A DNA stretch of 57,666 nucleotides from Halococcus salifodinae DSM 8989 (GTDB lineage: Archaea > Halobacteriota > Halobacteria > Halobacteriales > Halococcaceae): assembly GCF_000336935.1 (NCBI RefSeq), contig NZ_AOME01000078.1, forward strand, positions 9,160-66,825. The letters are read 5' to 3'. This document shows positions 8,445 through 17,111 of the stretch, piece by piece. A program made the translations under genes and the position numbers. Positions within the stretch are counted from its first letter, which is position 1; each line of letters opens with the position of its first letter. Under the pieces are notes generated by a model. The model did no database searches. It was given only the letters and a program-made list of their open reading frames with translations, and had not been told where the DNA came from.

Positions 8445-10271
8445 ATGGTACAAGCCCAGCTCGCGCTGACGGTCCTGATGGGGCTGCTCCTCGCGGGCGT
8501 GGCGGTCTGGCTCACCCGAATCGAGGACTGGCGGTCGTACACGCCGCTGGCTGGCGGCGGTGGTGCCGTTTCCGGCGAAACCGGCTACGCCCACGAGGAG
8601 AAGCCCGGCGGGATCATCCGGTGGTTGACGACTGTCGATCACAAGGACATCGGGGTCCTGTACGGAACGTACGCAACCATTGCCTTTGCCGTCGGTGGGA
8701 TCATGGTCATGCTGATGCGTGCCGAACTCCTCGCGCCGGCCACCGACGTCATCGGCGCTGAGTTCTACAACTCGTTGCTCACGAGCCACGGCATCACGAT
8801 GCTGTTCCTGTTCGGCACGCCCGCGATCGCGGCCTTCGGGAACTACTTCATCCCGCTGCTGATCGGCGCTGACGACATGGCGTTCCCACGGATCAACGCC
8901 ATCGCGTTCTGGCTCCTTCCACCAGGGGCGATCCTGATCTGGGCGGGGTTCTTTACTGCGCCGATCGCAAGCCTCGACATCGTCCCGGCACAGACCGCGT
9001 GGACGATGTACACCCCGCTGTCGGCGGGCGTCGGGTCCGGAACGCAGGCGAACGTCGGCGTCGACTTCATGCTGCTCGGCCTCCATCTTACCGGGGTTTC
9101 GGCGACGATGGGGTCGATCAACTTCATCGCCACCATCTTCACCGAGCGCGGTCCCGACGTCAACTGGGCGAATCTCGACATCTTCAGCTGGACGATCCTG
9201 ACCCAGTCCGGGCTGATCCTGTTCGCGTTCCCGCTGCTGGGGAGCGCGCTCATCATGCTGCTGCTCGATCGCAACTTCGCGACGACGTTCTTCGCGGTCG
9301 GAGAGGGCGGCGGACCGATCCTCTGGCAGCACCTGTTCTGGTTCTTCGGCCATCCCGAGGTGTATATCCTCGCGCTACCGCCGATGGGGATACTGAGTCT
9401 CGTGATCCCGAAGTTCAGCGGACGGAAGCTGTTCGGCTTCAAGTTCGTGGTCTACTCGACGCTGGCGATCGGAGTGCTCTCGTTCGGCGTCTGGGCTCAC
9501 CACATGTTCGCGACCGGGATCGATCCCCGGATCCGCGCGAGCTTCATGGCGGTCTCGCTCGCGATCGCGATCCCGAGCGCGGTCAAGACGTTCAACTGGA
9601 TCACCACGATGTGGGGCGGCAACGTCAGACTGACAGCCCCGATGCTGTTCTGTATCGGCGCGGTGTCGAACTTCATCATCGGCGGGGTCACCGGTGTGTT
9701 CCTCGCCTCGATCCCCGTGGACCTCGTCCTCCACGACACCTACTACGTGGTGGGCCACTTCCATTACATCGTGATGGGGCTGCTCGGGTTCGCCTTCTTC
9801 GCCGGAATCTACTACTGGTTCCCGCTGTTCACCGGGAAGATGTACCAGAAGCGGCTGGCGAAAGCCCACTTCTGGCTCACCGCCATCGGGACCAACCTGA
9901 CGTTCTTCGCCATGCTGTTCCTCGGCTATCTCGGGATGCCCCGGCGGTACGCGACGTACGACTTCGGCCTCGGGCCGGTGAACATCATCACCGTCTTCCA
10001 CCAGCTCGCAACGCTCGGCGCACTGCTCATCTTCGTTGGCCAGGTCATCTGGATCTGGAACATCGTCCAGTCGTGGTACGAGGCTCCGACGATGGAGGAC
10101 GCCGATCCGTGGAACCTGAAGGAGAGCGGCCAGTTCACCCACGAGTGGCAGTGGCACGAACGCCGCACCGAGACCGCGATCGCCGACGGCGGTGAGGATA
10201 CCGACGAGGAGACGGCGATGACTGACGGCGGTGAGCCGAGCGAAACGAGGCGAACCTCGTCGGACGAGTGA
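8445..10271 (+). CDS. coxA: Cytochrome c oxidase subunit I (A1-type heme-copper oxidase)
   Basis: The 608-residue protein shows the full subunit I signature: low-spin heme His in SHGITMLFLFG, the CuB/cross-link block H303-P-E-V-Y307 (WFFGHPEVYI), the CuB pair His352-His353 (WAHHMFATG), and the heme a3/a ligands in HDTYYVVGHFHYIVMG. The Glu in GHPEV places it in the A1 class, whose D-channel gate is this Glu. It reduces oxygen to water in the cytoplasmic membrane and pumps protons. A 40-residue N-terminal extension with an extra helix precedes the core (conserved from about TTVDHKDIG), and an acidic tail follows. It is the central enzyme of this locus, with coxB, coxC and ctaB nearby. Confidence 0.97.
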   Translation: MVQAQLALTVLMGLLLAGVAVWLTRIEDWRSYTPLAGGGGAVSGETGYAHEEKPGGIIRWLTTVDHKDIGVLYGTYATIAFAVGGIMVMLMRAELLAPATDVIGAEFYNSLLTSHGITMLFLFGTPAIAAFGNYFIPLLIGADDMAFPRINAIAFWLLPPGAILIWAGFFTAPIASLDIVPAQTAWTMYTPLSAGVGSGTQANVGVDFMLLGLHLTGVSATMGSINFIATIFTERGPDVNWANLDIFSWTILTQSGLILFAFPLLGSALIMLLLDRNFATTFFAVGEGGGPILWQHLFWFFGHPEVYILALPPMGILSLVIPKFSGRKLFGFKFVVYSTLAIGVLSFGVWAHHMFATGIDPRIRASFMAVSLAIAIPSAVKTFNWITTMWGGNVRLTAPMLFCIGAVSNFIIGGVTGVFLASIPVDLVLHDTYYVVGHFHYIVMGLLGFAFFAGIYYWFPLFTGKMYQKRLAKAHFWLTAIGTNLTFFAMLFLGYLGMPRRYATYDFGLGPVNIITVFHQLATLGALLIFVGQVIWIWNIVQSWYEAPTMEDADPWNLKESGQFTHEWQWHERRTETAIADGGEDTDEETAMTDGGEPSETRRTSSDE

Positions 10272-10466
10272 AACGAGTCTCCCGGAAGTGAGCGGTCGCA
10301 ACGCGACCGCAAACCACGTCGGATCGCTCCGACGATGGTGAACGCGCCGCTGTCGTACGACTCTCGTCGAAGGAGTGAAATAGAACTCCCGAACAGCAGA
10401 AGACGAGTAGAACAGGCGGTTGTGCTGTGCGGTCGGAGATTCGATCGCAGGTTGTCGGCGACCGTA

Positions 10467-10553
10467 TCAGCTGACGACCAGCACGACGGTCATCACCGCC
10501 ATCGACATCGAGATGGCGACCAGAATCAACAGGAGGAGTTCTTTTTCGGCCAT
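10467..10553 (-). CDS. Single-helix microprotein of the oxidase locus (28 aa)
   Basis: An ATG at 10553 opens a 28-codon frame: MAEKELLLLILV, then a run of hydrophobic residues to VVLVVS and a TGA at 10467. It is one predicted transmembrane helix with a short charged N-terminus, the shape of the tiny subunits of other heme-copper oxidases (for example the 34-residue subunit IIa of the Thermus ba3 enzyme). It is divergent from the next small membrane gene, with a 60-nt shared promoter region. The other intergenic frames here give no better candidate. Whether it is translated is inference; the composition and position make it credible. Confidence 0.5.
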   Translation of the reverse strand: MAEKELLLLILVAISMSMAVMTVVLVVS

Positions 10554-10613
10554 ACGGCATGTGAGGCGCGCGAGGACAAAAGGCTGATTGTCCGGCGGGC
10601 GCGACGTAGCGGT

Positions 10614-10892
10614 ATGTCGGAGAATCCGACGGCGACGACGCCATCCACCGGCCGACGCGGTCGATCGGTGGTCATGGTCGTGTACGTCGTTGTCATCGCC
10701 ATCGCTGGGCTCACGGGCTTTTTGCTCGGAACCTATGGCCCCGAGGAGCTCCGCCCGGTCGATCTCTTCTTCCTGATCGAACTCCAGCCCACGCCGCTCG
10801 GGCTCGCGATCTACGGGATGGGGACGATGGGGGTCGGGCTGGGAATCGTTTTGATCCTCGTGAGCTACGCCTCGCAGCGCTACGACGCATAA
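10614..10892 (+). CDS. Two-helix membrane protein of the oxidase locus (DUF7520-like)
   Basis: The 92-residue protein has a Thr/Arg-rich polar N-terminus (to about residue 17), a first helix (VVMVVYVVVIAIAGLTGFLLG), an external loop rich in charged residues (TYGPEELRPVDL), and a second helix (LAIYGMGTMGVGLGIVLILV). This is the form of the DUF7520 family usually found next to haloarchaeal coxA. The function is unknown. It closes the oxidase locus; the next gene is on the other strand. Confidence 0.65.
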   Translation: MSENPTATTPSTGRRGRSVVMVVYVVVIAIAGLTGFLLGTYGPEELRPVDLFFLIELQPTPLGLAIYGMGTMGVGLGIVLILVSYASQRYDA

Positions 10893-10938
10893 CGGGCGGA
10901 TTCACGAGCAAGCCGGACGACGGACCAATCAGGACCGT

Positions 10939-11814
10939 TCAGCCGGCTGTCGTCGGCCTCGGATTCGTCTCGTTTCGATTCGACGCCGTCGCGTCGGTCG
11001 CCGCGAGCGCGTTTCCGTACCAGGTGGGGCGCTCGACATCGGTCGCGCCGATCGCGGTGTAGCGCGCCGAGACGACGATCGTCGTCGCCCCGTCGGCCCC
11101 ATCACCACTGAGTCGCTGGGTGAGCGTGTAGTTCCGCACGAGCCCCTGTTCGGTGACGCCAGCACGGACGCTGACGGATCGATCCAGAACGGTCGCCGTG
11201 TTCGACGTCTCTCGGCGAGCTACCGCCGGCACGAGGCGATAGACCGTCGTACCGTTGCGGTCCGTCCGGTTGGCGACGCGGGTTTCGGCGGCGACGAACA
11301 TCGTTTCGATCCGTCCGCTGCCCGCTCCCAGGACCGACGACCGCTGGGCGACGACCGCCTGTGGCGACAACCGGCGATACGTCGTCGTGTCGTTCGCCCT
11401 GGTCGTTGCTACGAGAACACGCTCGCTGTCGTCGTAGTACTCCACCTGCTGCAACGTCGTCGATTCGTTCCAGCGCCTCGTGACCCGAAAGCGGCCATCG
11501 GCGACACGAGTAGTGCTCTCGATCCGACGGATCGACGTGCCGTTCTCGGCTCGGTACACCACCGTCTGCCGTACCGTGAACGACGTGTTCTCGAACGCGG
11601 CGGTGTGTGCCGCTGCGAGCGCACTGGCGTTCACGACTCCTTTGCCGGTGAGACCCGGTGCGAGCCGTGGCACGGGCGTCGGGGTCGGTTCGTCGGTCGG
11701 GACGGCTACCGGCGTGAGCGTCGGCGTCCGTTCGTCGCTCTCTGTCCCGAAGACACCGTTGCAGCCGGCGAGAACGACACAGACGACGAGGACGAACGGA
11801 AGGATGCGGCGCAT
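10939..11814 (-). CDS. Secreted lipoprotein (DUF7537-like)
   Basis: The 291-residue protein starts MRRILPFVLVVCVVLAGCNG, a lipoprotein signal with lipobox LAGC, followed by a Thr/Pro linker (TPTLTPVAVPTDEPTPTPVP) and a beta-rich domain. Many sequons (NTS, NGT, NES, NDT, NRT) suggest glycosylation at the cell surface. I place it in the broad DUF7537 group of haloarchaeal lipoproteins, function unknown. The ATG at 11814 directly precedes the signal peptide and is preferred over one five codons upstream. It is divergent from the UspA gene. Confidence 0.75.
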   Translation of the reverse strand: MRRILPFVLVVCVVLAGCNGVFGTESDERTPTLTPVAVPTDEPTPTPVPRLAPGLTGKGVVNASALAAAHTAAFENTSFTVRQTVVYRAENGTSIRRIESTTRVADGRFRVTRRWNESTTLQQVEYYDDSERVLVATTRANDTTTYRRLSPQAVVAQRSSVLGAGSGRIETMFVAAETRVANRTDRNGTTVYRLVPAVARRETSNTATVLDRSVSVRAGVTEQGLVRNYTLTQRLSGDGADGATTIVVSARYTAIGATDVERPTWYGNALAATDATASNRNETNPRPTTAG

Positions 11815-11901
11815 GTGGGTGCCCCTCACGATACCCGTACTGCGATTCTGGATTCGATCCCGTCACAACAGCTAAGTCGCCGCTCTCCGGAGTGGTCGGA
11901 C

Positions 11902-12297
11902 ATGTACGAGATCCTGTTGTGTGTTGACGCGGACGGAACGAGCCTCGATCGACAGCTCGACGCCGTTACTCGTCTGCCGAACGCGGCCGACGGCGTTCAC
12001 GTCACGGTCTGTCACGTCTTCGGCGAGAACCCGTCGGGGGCGTCCGTTACCCAGGTTGGATCGGTCCGGCGCGCGCTCGATCGCCTCGACGACGCCGGGA
12101 TCGAGAACTCCGTCGCGGAGGAGAGTGGTGACCCGACCGACGCCATCCTTCGACTGGCGACCGAGCGGGACGCCGACGCGATCTACATCGGTGGACGAAA
12201 GCGCAACCCGTCGGGAAAGGCGCTGTTCGGCAGCGTGACTCAGTCGGTGATCCTCAACGCGGAGCGCCCGGTGCTCGTCGCCGGGTTGAACGACTGA
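11902..12297 (+). CDS. Universal stress protein (UspA) family
   Basis: The 131-residue protein has a UspA fold: N-terminal strand MYEILLCVD, a central region, and the nucleotide-binding C-terminal part with the sequence YIGGRKRNPSGKALFGSVTQSVI, a variant of the G-2x-G-9x-G(S/T) loop that binds ATP in part of the family, ending in the strand PVLVAG. It is cytosolic, and the trigger or partner cannot be read from the sequence. The short single-domain form is typical for haloarchaea. It is a solitary gene divergent from the lipoprotein gene. Confidence 0.88.
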   Translation: MYEILLCVDADGTSLDRQLDAVTRLPNAADGVHVTVCHVFGENPSGASVTQVGSVRRALDRLDDAGIENSVAEESGDPTDAILRLATERDADAIYIGGRKRNPSGKALFGSVTQSVILNAERPVLVAGLND

Positions 12298-12364
12298 GCG
12301 CCACGTCGCTTCGACGGCGCTCTCAAAATCGGGGTCGTTCGCCGCGCGAACCGTGCTCGCGGTG

Positions 12365-13126
12365 TCACGCGCCGTCGCCATCTTCGTAGACCTCGGTACA
12401 CGCCGCGGCGACACGGTCAGGCGTCGCCCGACCGGTGAACCCTTCCCGAAGTTCCCCGTCCGTGAACAGCGCCAGCGCCGGGGCGGCGTCGATGCCGATT
12501 GCACGCCGAAACTCGGGGCAGTCCTCACCGTCGAGACCCCCGACGGCCACCTCATCGGGGATCGCGGCGAGGATCTCGTCGAGGTCGTCCTTCATCGCCT
12601 CGCAGGGGTCACAGTGGTGTTTCCAGACCGTGACGATCGCGCGGTCGTGCGACGAGACGAACCTCTCGTAGCTCCCGTCGTCGAGTTCGACCACCGCATC
12701 CGGAACCGGTGTCCCGGGACGCAGTTCGCTCACCACACGCGCCATCCTGGCGAGGGTCGCCGTCGACGGCGACCGATCGAGGTGGGCGTCGATCGCGAGG
12801 TACGCGACGAACTCTTCGCGGGTGACGCCGAGTTCGTCGACCTGCTCGGCCGCAGCCCCCGCCGAGTCGAGACCGAACACCTCGGCGACCGACTCGTGGA
12901 ACCGTTCGGCCGACGCGTCGGCGTAGGTGTCGTGATACACCGCACGGGTGTCCTCGAATTCGGCGGTCGTGGCGACCGTCGAGGTTTCCGGGTCGACCGC
13001 GACCACGCCGCCGTCGATGAGCGCGTCGAGGAGCGCTTCGGCGTCGGGGTCGGCTCTATCGTTGTCGTCACTGCCGGTATCCACGGTGGCTCCTGTGCGT
13101 TCGGTGTCGGTATCGTCGGCCGTCAT
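12365..13126 (-). CDS. Thioredoxin-fold protein at the end of the liv operon
   Basis: The 253-residue acidic protein has a haloarchaeal helical N-terminal part (to about residue 145) and a C-terminal thioredoxin fold with the redox motif CDPC (IVTWKHHCDPCEAMKDDL-type context) and a cis-Pro region (AAPALALFTDGE). It probably reduces or isomerises disulfides in the cytosol; no signal peptide is seen. Its ATG at 13126 overlaps the stop of livF (ATGA), so it is the last cistron of the importer operon. Why a thioredoxin is coupled to a Liv transporter is not known. Confidence 0.8.
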   Translation of the reverse strand: MTADDTDTERTGATVDTGSDDNDRADPDAEALLDALIDGGVVAVDPETSTVATTAEFEDTRAVYHDTYADASAERFHESVAEVFGLDSAGAAAEQVDELGVTREEFVAYLAIDAHLDRSPSTATLARMARVVSELRPGTPVPDAVVELDDGSYERFVSSHDRAIVTVWKHHCDPCEAMKDDLDEILAAIPDEVAVGGLDGEDCPEFRRAIGIDAAPALALFTDGELREGFTGRATPDRVAAACTEVYEDGDGA

Positions 13127-13866
13127 ACGCCGAGATACCGTTCACGGGTTTCGTCGTCGTCACGAAGCTCCTCGGCGGTGCCGTCGAACACGATCGCACC
13201 CTGGTCGATCACGTAACACCGATCCGCGATCTTGATCGCCGCCGCGGCGTTCTGCTCGACCAGCAGGAGGGTCGTGCCTGCGTCGCGGATCCGCTCGATC
13301 GCGTTCTCGACCGCCTGGATGATCTGCGGTGCGAGCCCCTCGTAGGGTTCGTCGAGCATCAACAGCTCGGTGTTCTGTTTCAGCGCGCGACCGATCGCGA
13401 GCATCTGTTGTTCGCCACCGGAGAGCGTGCCGGCCTTCTGGGATTCGCGCTCTTCGAGTCGGGGGAAGAACTCGAACACATCCTCGGTCGACATCCCGCT
13501 CCGCTGGACCTGTACCGAGCGTCCGAACGTGTTTGAACGGTTGCGCGCGACGTCCGCAAGGTGGAGGTTCTCGCCGACGGTGAGGTCCGCGAAGATCCGT
13601 CGCTCCTCGGGCACGAGCGATATCCCGGCCATCGCGACGTCCTCGACGGCTCTCCCGGTGATGTCCTCGCCGTCGTAGGTGATCGTACCGTCGCGGACGT
13701 CGGGCGGCTTCGAACTCGCGATCGAGCGCAGCGTCGTCGTCTTCCCCGCGCCGTTGCGACCGAGCAGCGCACAGATCTCGCCGTCCTCGACCGTCATCGA
13801 GAGGTCGCGCAGGATGTGGCTCTCGCCGTAGTACGCGTCGACCTCGTCGAGCGTAAGCAGGCTCAC
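13123..13866 (-). CDS. livF: Branched-chain amino acid-type ABC importer ATPase LivF
   Basis: The 247-residue ATPase has Walker A GRNGAGKTTT, Q-loop region with SLVPEERRIFADLTV, signature LSGGEQQ, Walker B LLMLDEPYEGL and switch LLLVEQN, all typical of LivF. It starts with GTG at 13866, overlapping the livG stop (GTGA), which fixes the start and shows translational coupling. It energises import through LivH/LivM. The downstream thioredoxin gene overlaps its stop in turn. Confidence 0.92.
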   Translation of the reverse strand: MSLLTLDEVDAYYGESHILRDLSMTVEDGEICALLGRNGAGKTTTLRSIASSKPPDVRDGTITYDGEDITGRAVEDVAMAGISLVPEERRIFADLTVGENLHLADVARNRSNTFGRSVQVQRSGMSTEDVFEFFPRLEERESQKAGTLSGGEQQMLAIGRALKQNTELLMLDEPYEGLAPQIIQAVENAIERIRDAGTTLLLVEQNAAAAIKIADRCYVIDQGAIVFDGTAEELRDDDETRERYLGV

Positions 13867-14621
13867 AGCTCGACACCACCGAGGTAGGCTTCCTGAACGT
13901 CCGGATCGCCCTGGATCTCCTCGGGGGTCCCCTCCGCGATGACTCGGCCCCGATTGAGGACGATGATGCGATCGGAGACCTCGAAAACGATCTCCATGTC
14001 GTGTTCGACCAACACCAGTGTGAGTCCGAGCTCCTCCTTCACGTCCTCGATGAGCGAGACGGTCGCGTTGGTCTCCTCGGGGCTCATTCCGGCGGTGGGC
14101 TCGTCCATCAGGAGGAGATCCGGCTCGCTTGCGAGCGCGATCCCGATCTCCAGCCGGCGCTTGTCGCCGTAGGGGAGATCGGCCGCCGGCACTTCGCGCT
14201 GGCCCCAGAGATCGACGGCTTCGAGGGTTCGCTTGGTCGCGTCGTCGACCGCCGAATACCGGTTGCGATGACGGAGGAAGTTGAGCCGGAACGAGCCGTG
14301 TTCGGCCCCGAGTGCAGCTATTTCGGCGTTCTCCTCGACCGTGAGTTCCGGGAAGATCGAGGCGGTCTGGAACGATTTGCTGATCCCCTGCTGGACGACC
14401 TCGTAGGGGGCACGGTCGGTGATCGACTCGCCCTGGAACACGATGTCGCCCTCGGTTGGATCGAGCATCCGCGTGATGAGGTTGATGAGCGTGGTCTTCC
14501 CCGCGCCGTTCGGCCCGATCACGCTCACGCGCTCGCCCTCTTCGATCGCGATATCGACGTCGTCGGTCGCGGTGAGCCCGTTGAACCGCTTCACGAGCCC
14601 ACGGGTTTCGAGCAGCGCCAT
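13863..14621 (-). CDS. livG: Branched-chain amino acid-type ABC importer ATPase LivG
   Basis: The 252-residue ATPase has Walker A GPNGAGKTTL, the LivG-specific segment GISKSFQTASIFPELTVEEN, a shortened signature region (LPYGDKRRLEIGIAL), Walker B LLLMDEPTAGM and switch LVEHDM. It pairs with LivF under the LivH/LivM permeases. Its start overlaps the livM stop by one base (TGATG), and its stop overlaps the livF GTG, so the three genes are tightly coupled. Confidence 0.92.
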   Translation of the reverse strand: MALLETRGLVKRFNGLTATDDVDIAIEEGERVSVIGPNGAGKTTLINLITRMLDPTEGDIVFQGESITDRAPYEVVQQGISKSFQTASIFPELTVEENAEIAALGAEHGSFRLNFLRHRNRYSAVDDATKRTLEAVDLWGQREVPAADLPYGDKRRLEIGIALASEPDLLLMDEPTAGMSPEETNATVSLIEDVKEELGLTLVLVEHDMEIVFEVSDRIIVLNRGRVIAEGTPEEIQGDPDVQEAYLGGVEL

Positions 14622-15763
14622 CAGCGCTCCTCCAGCCGTGCCGCGATCCACGATCGACCGTCCTCCACGACGCCCCAGACGCCCTGGGGGAACAGGACGA
14701 CGACCGTGACGAAGACCAGTCCGAGCACGAGATGCCAGTAGGGGCCGATCCAGTCGAAGGGGTAGCCACCGCTCACGATGTACTCGACCCAGAGGTAGAT
14801 CCCGGCTCCGATCAGCGGGCCGATCAACGTCCCGACGCCGCCGAGAACGGTCATGATGACCACTTCGCCGCTCGTGGTCCAGTACAGCGAGGACAGCGGG
14901 ACGTACTCGCCGTGGACGGTGAACAGCGCTCCCGCGAGCCCCGCAAACGTCCCCGAGAGCACGAACGCCGCCAGTTTGTATCGCCAGACGTTGAAGCCGA
15001 CGAACGACGCGCGCTGCTCGTTCTCGTGGATGGCACGGAACACGATCCCGTACAGTGAGTTGAGGATCCGCAGGATGACCGCGACGCTCGCCACCAGTGC
15101 CGCGGCGATGAACGCGTATCGCCACGTGCCGAGCAGCGTTCCGGCGACCGACGGGAGCTCTGTCCCGAGGTCGAACGAGCCGAGCAGCGGCCCGATCTCC
15201 ACGCCGGTCAACCCGTTGTCGCCGCCAGTGATGGACGCGAGCGGTGCCGAGGCCATGTAGTAGATCATCTGGGCGAACGCCAGCGTGAGAATCGCGAAGT
15301 AGATCCCGCCCCGCCGGAGCGACAACACCCCGAGCACGACCGAGAGGACCACAGCGAACAGCACCGCGATCCCGACGATCACGAGCGGGGACTGGACGAC
15401 GTTCGCACTGAGCCAGCCGGCCGCGTACGCACCCGCTCCCCAGAGCGCAGCGTGGCCGAAGGAGAGCAGTCCTGTGCGCCCGAGCAGCAGATCGAACCCG
15501 ATCGCGAAGATCCCCCAGACGAGGATCAACGACGCCAGCTCCTGGTAGCCCTGAAGCAGATCGCTGATCACCGGTGCTCGGGCGAGCAGATACGGAAACA
15601 GCGCGACGCCGACGATCGTCAGCGCGATGATCGTCGACTCCCGCCCGCGGACGCGCTCCCACCGGGATCGGACCCCATCGAGGGACGCCGTACCGGTCCC
15701 CCCACTCACGGTCTCGCCGCCGTCGGCTTCGGTCTCGGTCGCGTTCGCGTTCTTATCACTCAT
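14621..15763 (-). CDS. livM: Branched-chain amino acid-type ABC importer permease LivM
   Basis: The 380-residue permease has a polar N-terminal extension of about 40 residues and then eight to nine hydrophobic segments. Typical LivM markers are DLLLGRTGLLSFGHAALWG, RGGIYFAILTLAFAQMIYY and GLAGALFTVHGEYVPL, plus the late segment VLGGVGTLIGPLIGAG. It forms the membrane channel with LivH. ATG at 15763 (MSDKNANATE) is chosen; upstream in-frame codons run into the intergenic region without a homologous sequence. Confidence 0.92.
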   Translation of the reverse strand: MSDKNANATETEADGGETVSGGTGTASLDGVRSRWERVRGRESTIIALTIVGVALFPYLLARAPVISDLLQGYQELASLILVWGIFAIGFDLLLGRTGLLSFGHAALWGAGAYAAGWLSANVVQSPLVIVGIAVLFAVVLSVVLGVLSLRRGGIYFAILTLAFAQMIYYMASAPLASITGGDNGLTGVEIGPLLGSFDLGTELPSVAGTLLGTWRYAFIAAALVASVAVILRILNSLYGIVFRAIHENEQRASFVGFNVWRYKLAAFVLSGTFAGLAGALFTVHGEYVPLSSLYWTTSGEVVIMTVLGGVGTLIGPLIGAGIYLWVEYIVSGGYPFDWIGPYWHLVLGLVFVTVVVLFPQGVWGVVEDGRSWIAARLEER

Positions 15764-15944
15764 GCACACCACCTCCACGGACGGCCACGAATCCACGTGG
15801 CCCAGTTCCGTCGACACCGTGGAACCGTACAATGGGGGTCGGTACCGTGATCGACGGTCTCATGTCTCTCACACGGAGTGCGCGCTAATAAACGCCGCGG
15901 GCGTGGGTCGGTCGATTCACCGTGGATCGGCGTCGTCTCCAGTC

Positions 15945-16916
15945 TCATGAGATATCCACCTCGCTGCCGAGCAGGCCCTGAGGACGCACGAGGAGGATGA
16001 TCGCGGCGATCGCGTAGATCCCGACCTGGGACCACGGCGCGAGCCCGTAGTTGATCCCGAGCGCGGGGATCACGAGGCTCCACTGGATCAGGAACGACTG
16101 CGTGATCCCGAGGATCAGCCCGCCAAGCACCGCGCCTCTGATGCTGCCGAGCCCGCCGATGACGACCGTGAGGAACGCTGGCACGAGAACGTCGGTCCCG
16201 ACGGTCGGGTTGACGACGGTCAGCGGGCCACCGACGACGCCGGCGACGCCAGCCAGCGCGGCACCGATACCGAACACCGCGATGTACGGCCGCGTGATCT
16301 TGATCCCGAGGAGTTGGACCATCTCCGAATCCTGGGTGCCCGCTCTCACGGTGAGCCCGAAGTCGGTGAACTCGATCAGCGCGTACACGAGCACAACCAA
16401 CACTGCCGTGATGACGATCACCCAGAGCCGCCACTGGGGGAACCCGCCGACCAGCGGCAGCTGCACCGCCCCTGACGCCCACGCGGGCTGGGCGAAGCTT
16501 TGACTGTTGCCGCCGAAAAGCACCCTGAGAGCCTGCTGAACCACGATCGCGAGCCCGAAGGTGAGGAGGATCTGGTCGGTGTCGGGGCGGTCGTAAAACG
16601 GTCGTGCGACGAACCGTTCCATCGCCATCCCGAGCACGAAAACGATGATTGGGACGATGATCAACGCGGCCAGAAATCCCATGTCGAGCCCGAGCGTGCC
16701 GAATCCGAACTCGGCGAGCTGTCCCTGCGAGAACGTCGTTTCCTGGGAGACCAGAAGGCCGACGTAGAGTCCCACGACGTACAGCGCGCCGTGGGCGAAG
16801 TTCACGAACTTGAGCGTGCCGAGGATGATCGACAGCCCGATCGCCAACAGCACGTAGATCGCCCCCGTCTGGAGGCCGTTGAGGAGAATGCGGACCGTTT
16901 CGGCAAGGAGGCTCAT
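15945..16916 (-). CDS. livH: Branched-chain amino acid-type ABC importer permease LivH
   Basis: The 323-residue permease has eight hydrophobic segments and the LivH sequence GLQTGAIYVLLAIGLSIILGTLKFVNFAHGALYVVG at its N-terminus (quoted here only in part: GLQTGAIYVLLAIGLSI and FVNFAHGALY). ATG at 16916 (MSLLAETVRI) is chosen because homologues begin there. It is separated by 181 nt from livM and by 195 nt from livK, so internal promoters or processing are possible between these cistrons. Confidence 0.92.
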   Translation of the reverse strand: MSLLAETVRILLNGLQTGAIYVLLAIGLSIILGTLKFVNFAHGALYVVGLYVGLLVSQETTFSQGQLAEFGFGTLGLDMGFLAALIIVPIIVFVLGMAMERFVARPFYDRPDTDQILLTFGLAIVVQQALRVLFGGNSQSFAQPAWASGAVQLPLVGGFPQWRLWVIVITAVLVVLVYALIEFTDFGLTVRAGTQDSEMVQLLGIKITRPYIAVFGIGAALAGVAGVVGGPLTVVNPTVGTDVLVPAFLTVVIGGLGSIRGAVLGGLILGITQSFLIQWSLVIPALGINYGLAPWSQVGIYAIAAIILLVRPQGLLGSEVDIS

Positions 16917-17111
16917 CGAACGCTCCTGCTCTCGCTTCTCGGTCGTTCGCCACCGACGCCGAACTGCCGACGGTGGCAGGGAGATCGGTGGTACTTGACG
17001 GTACTGTTCGAGTCGGTCGCTGTTGGATCGTTCATTCTGTCGTCTTCTCTCGGCCGGTCGCTCGATCGTCGGTACCACATATTGCCCTCGAAACGCGGTG
17101 TGATGGGAGAA

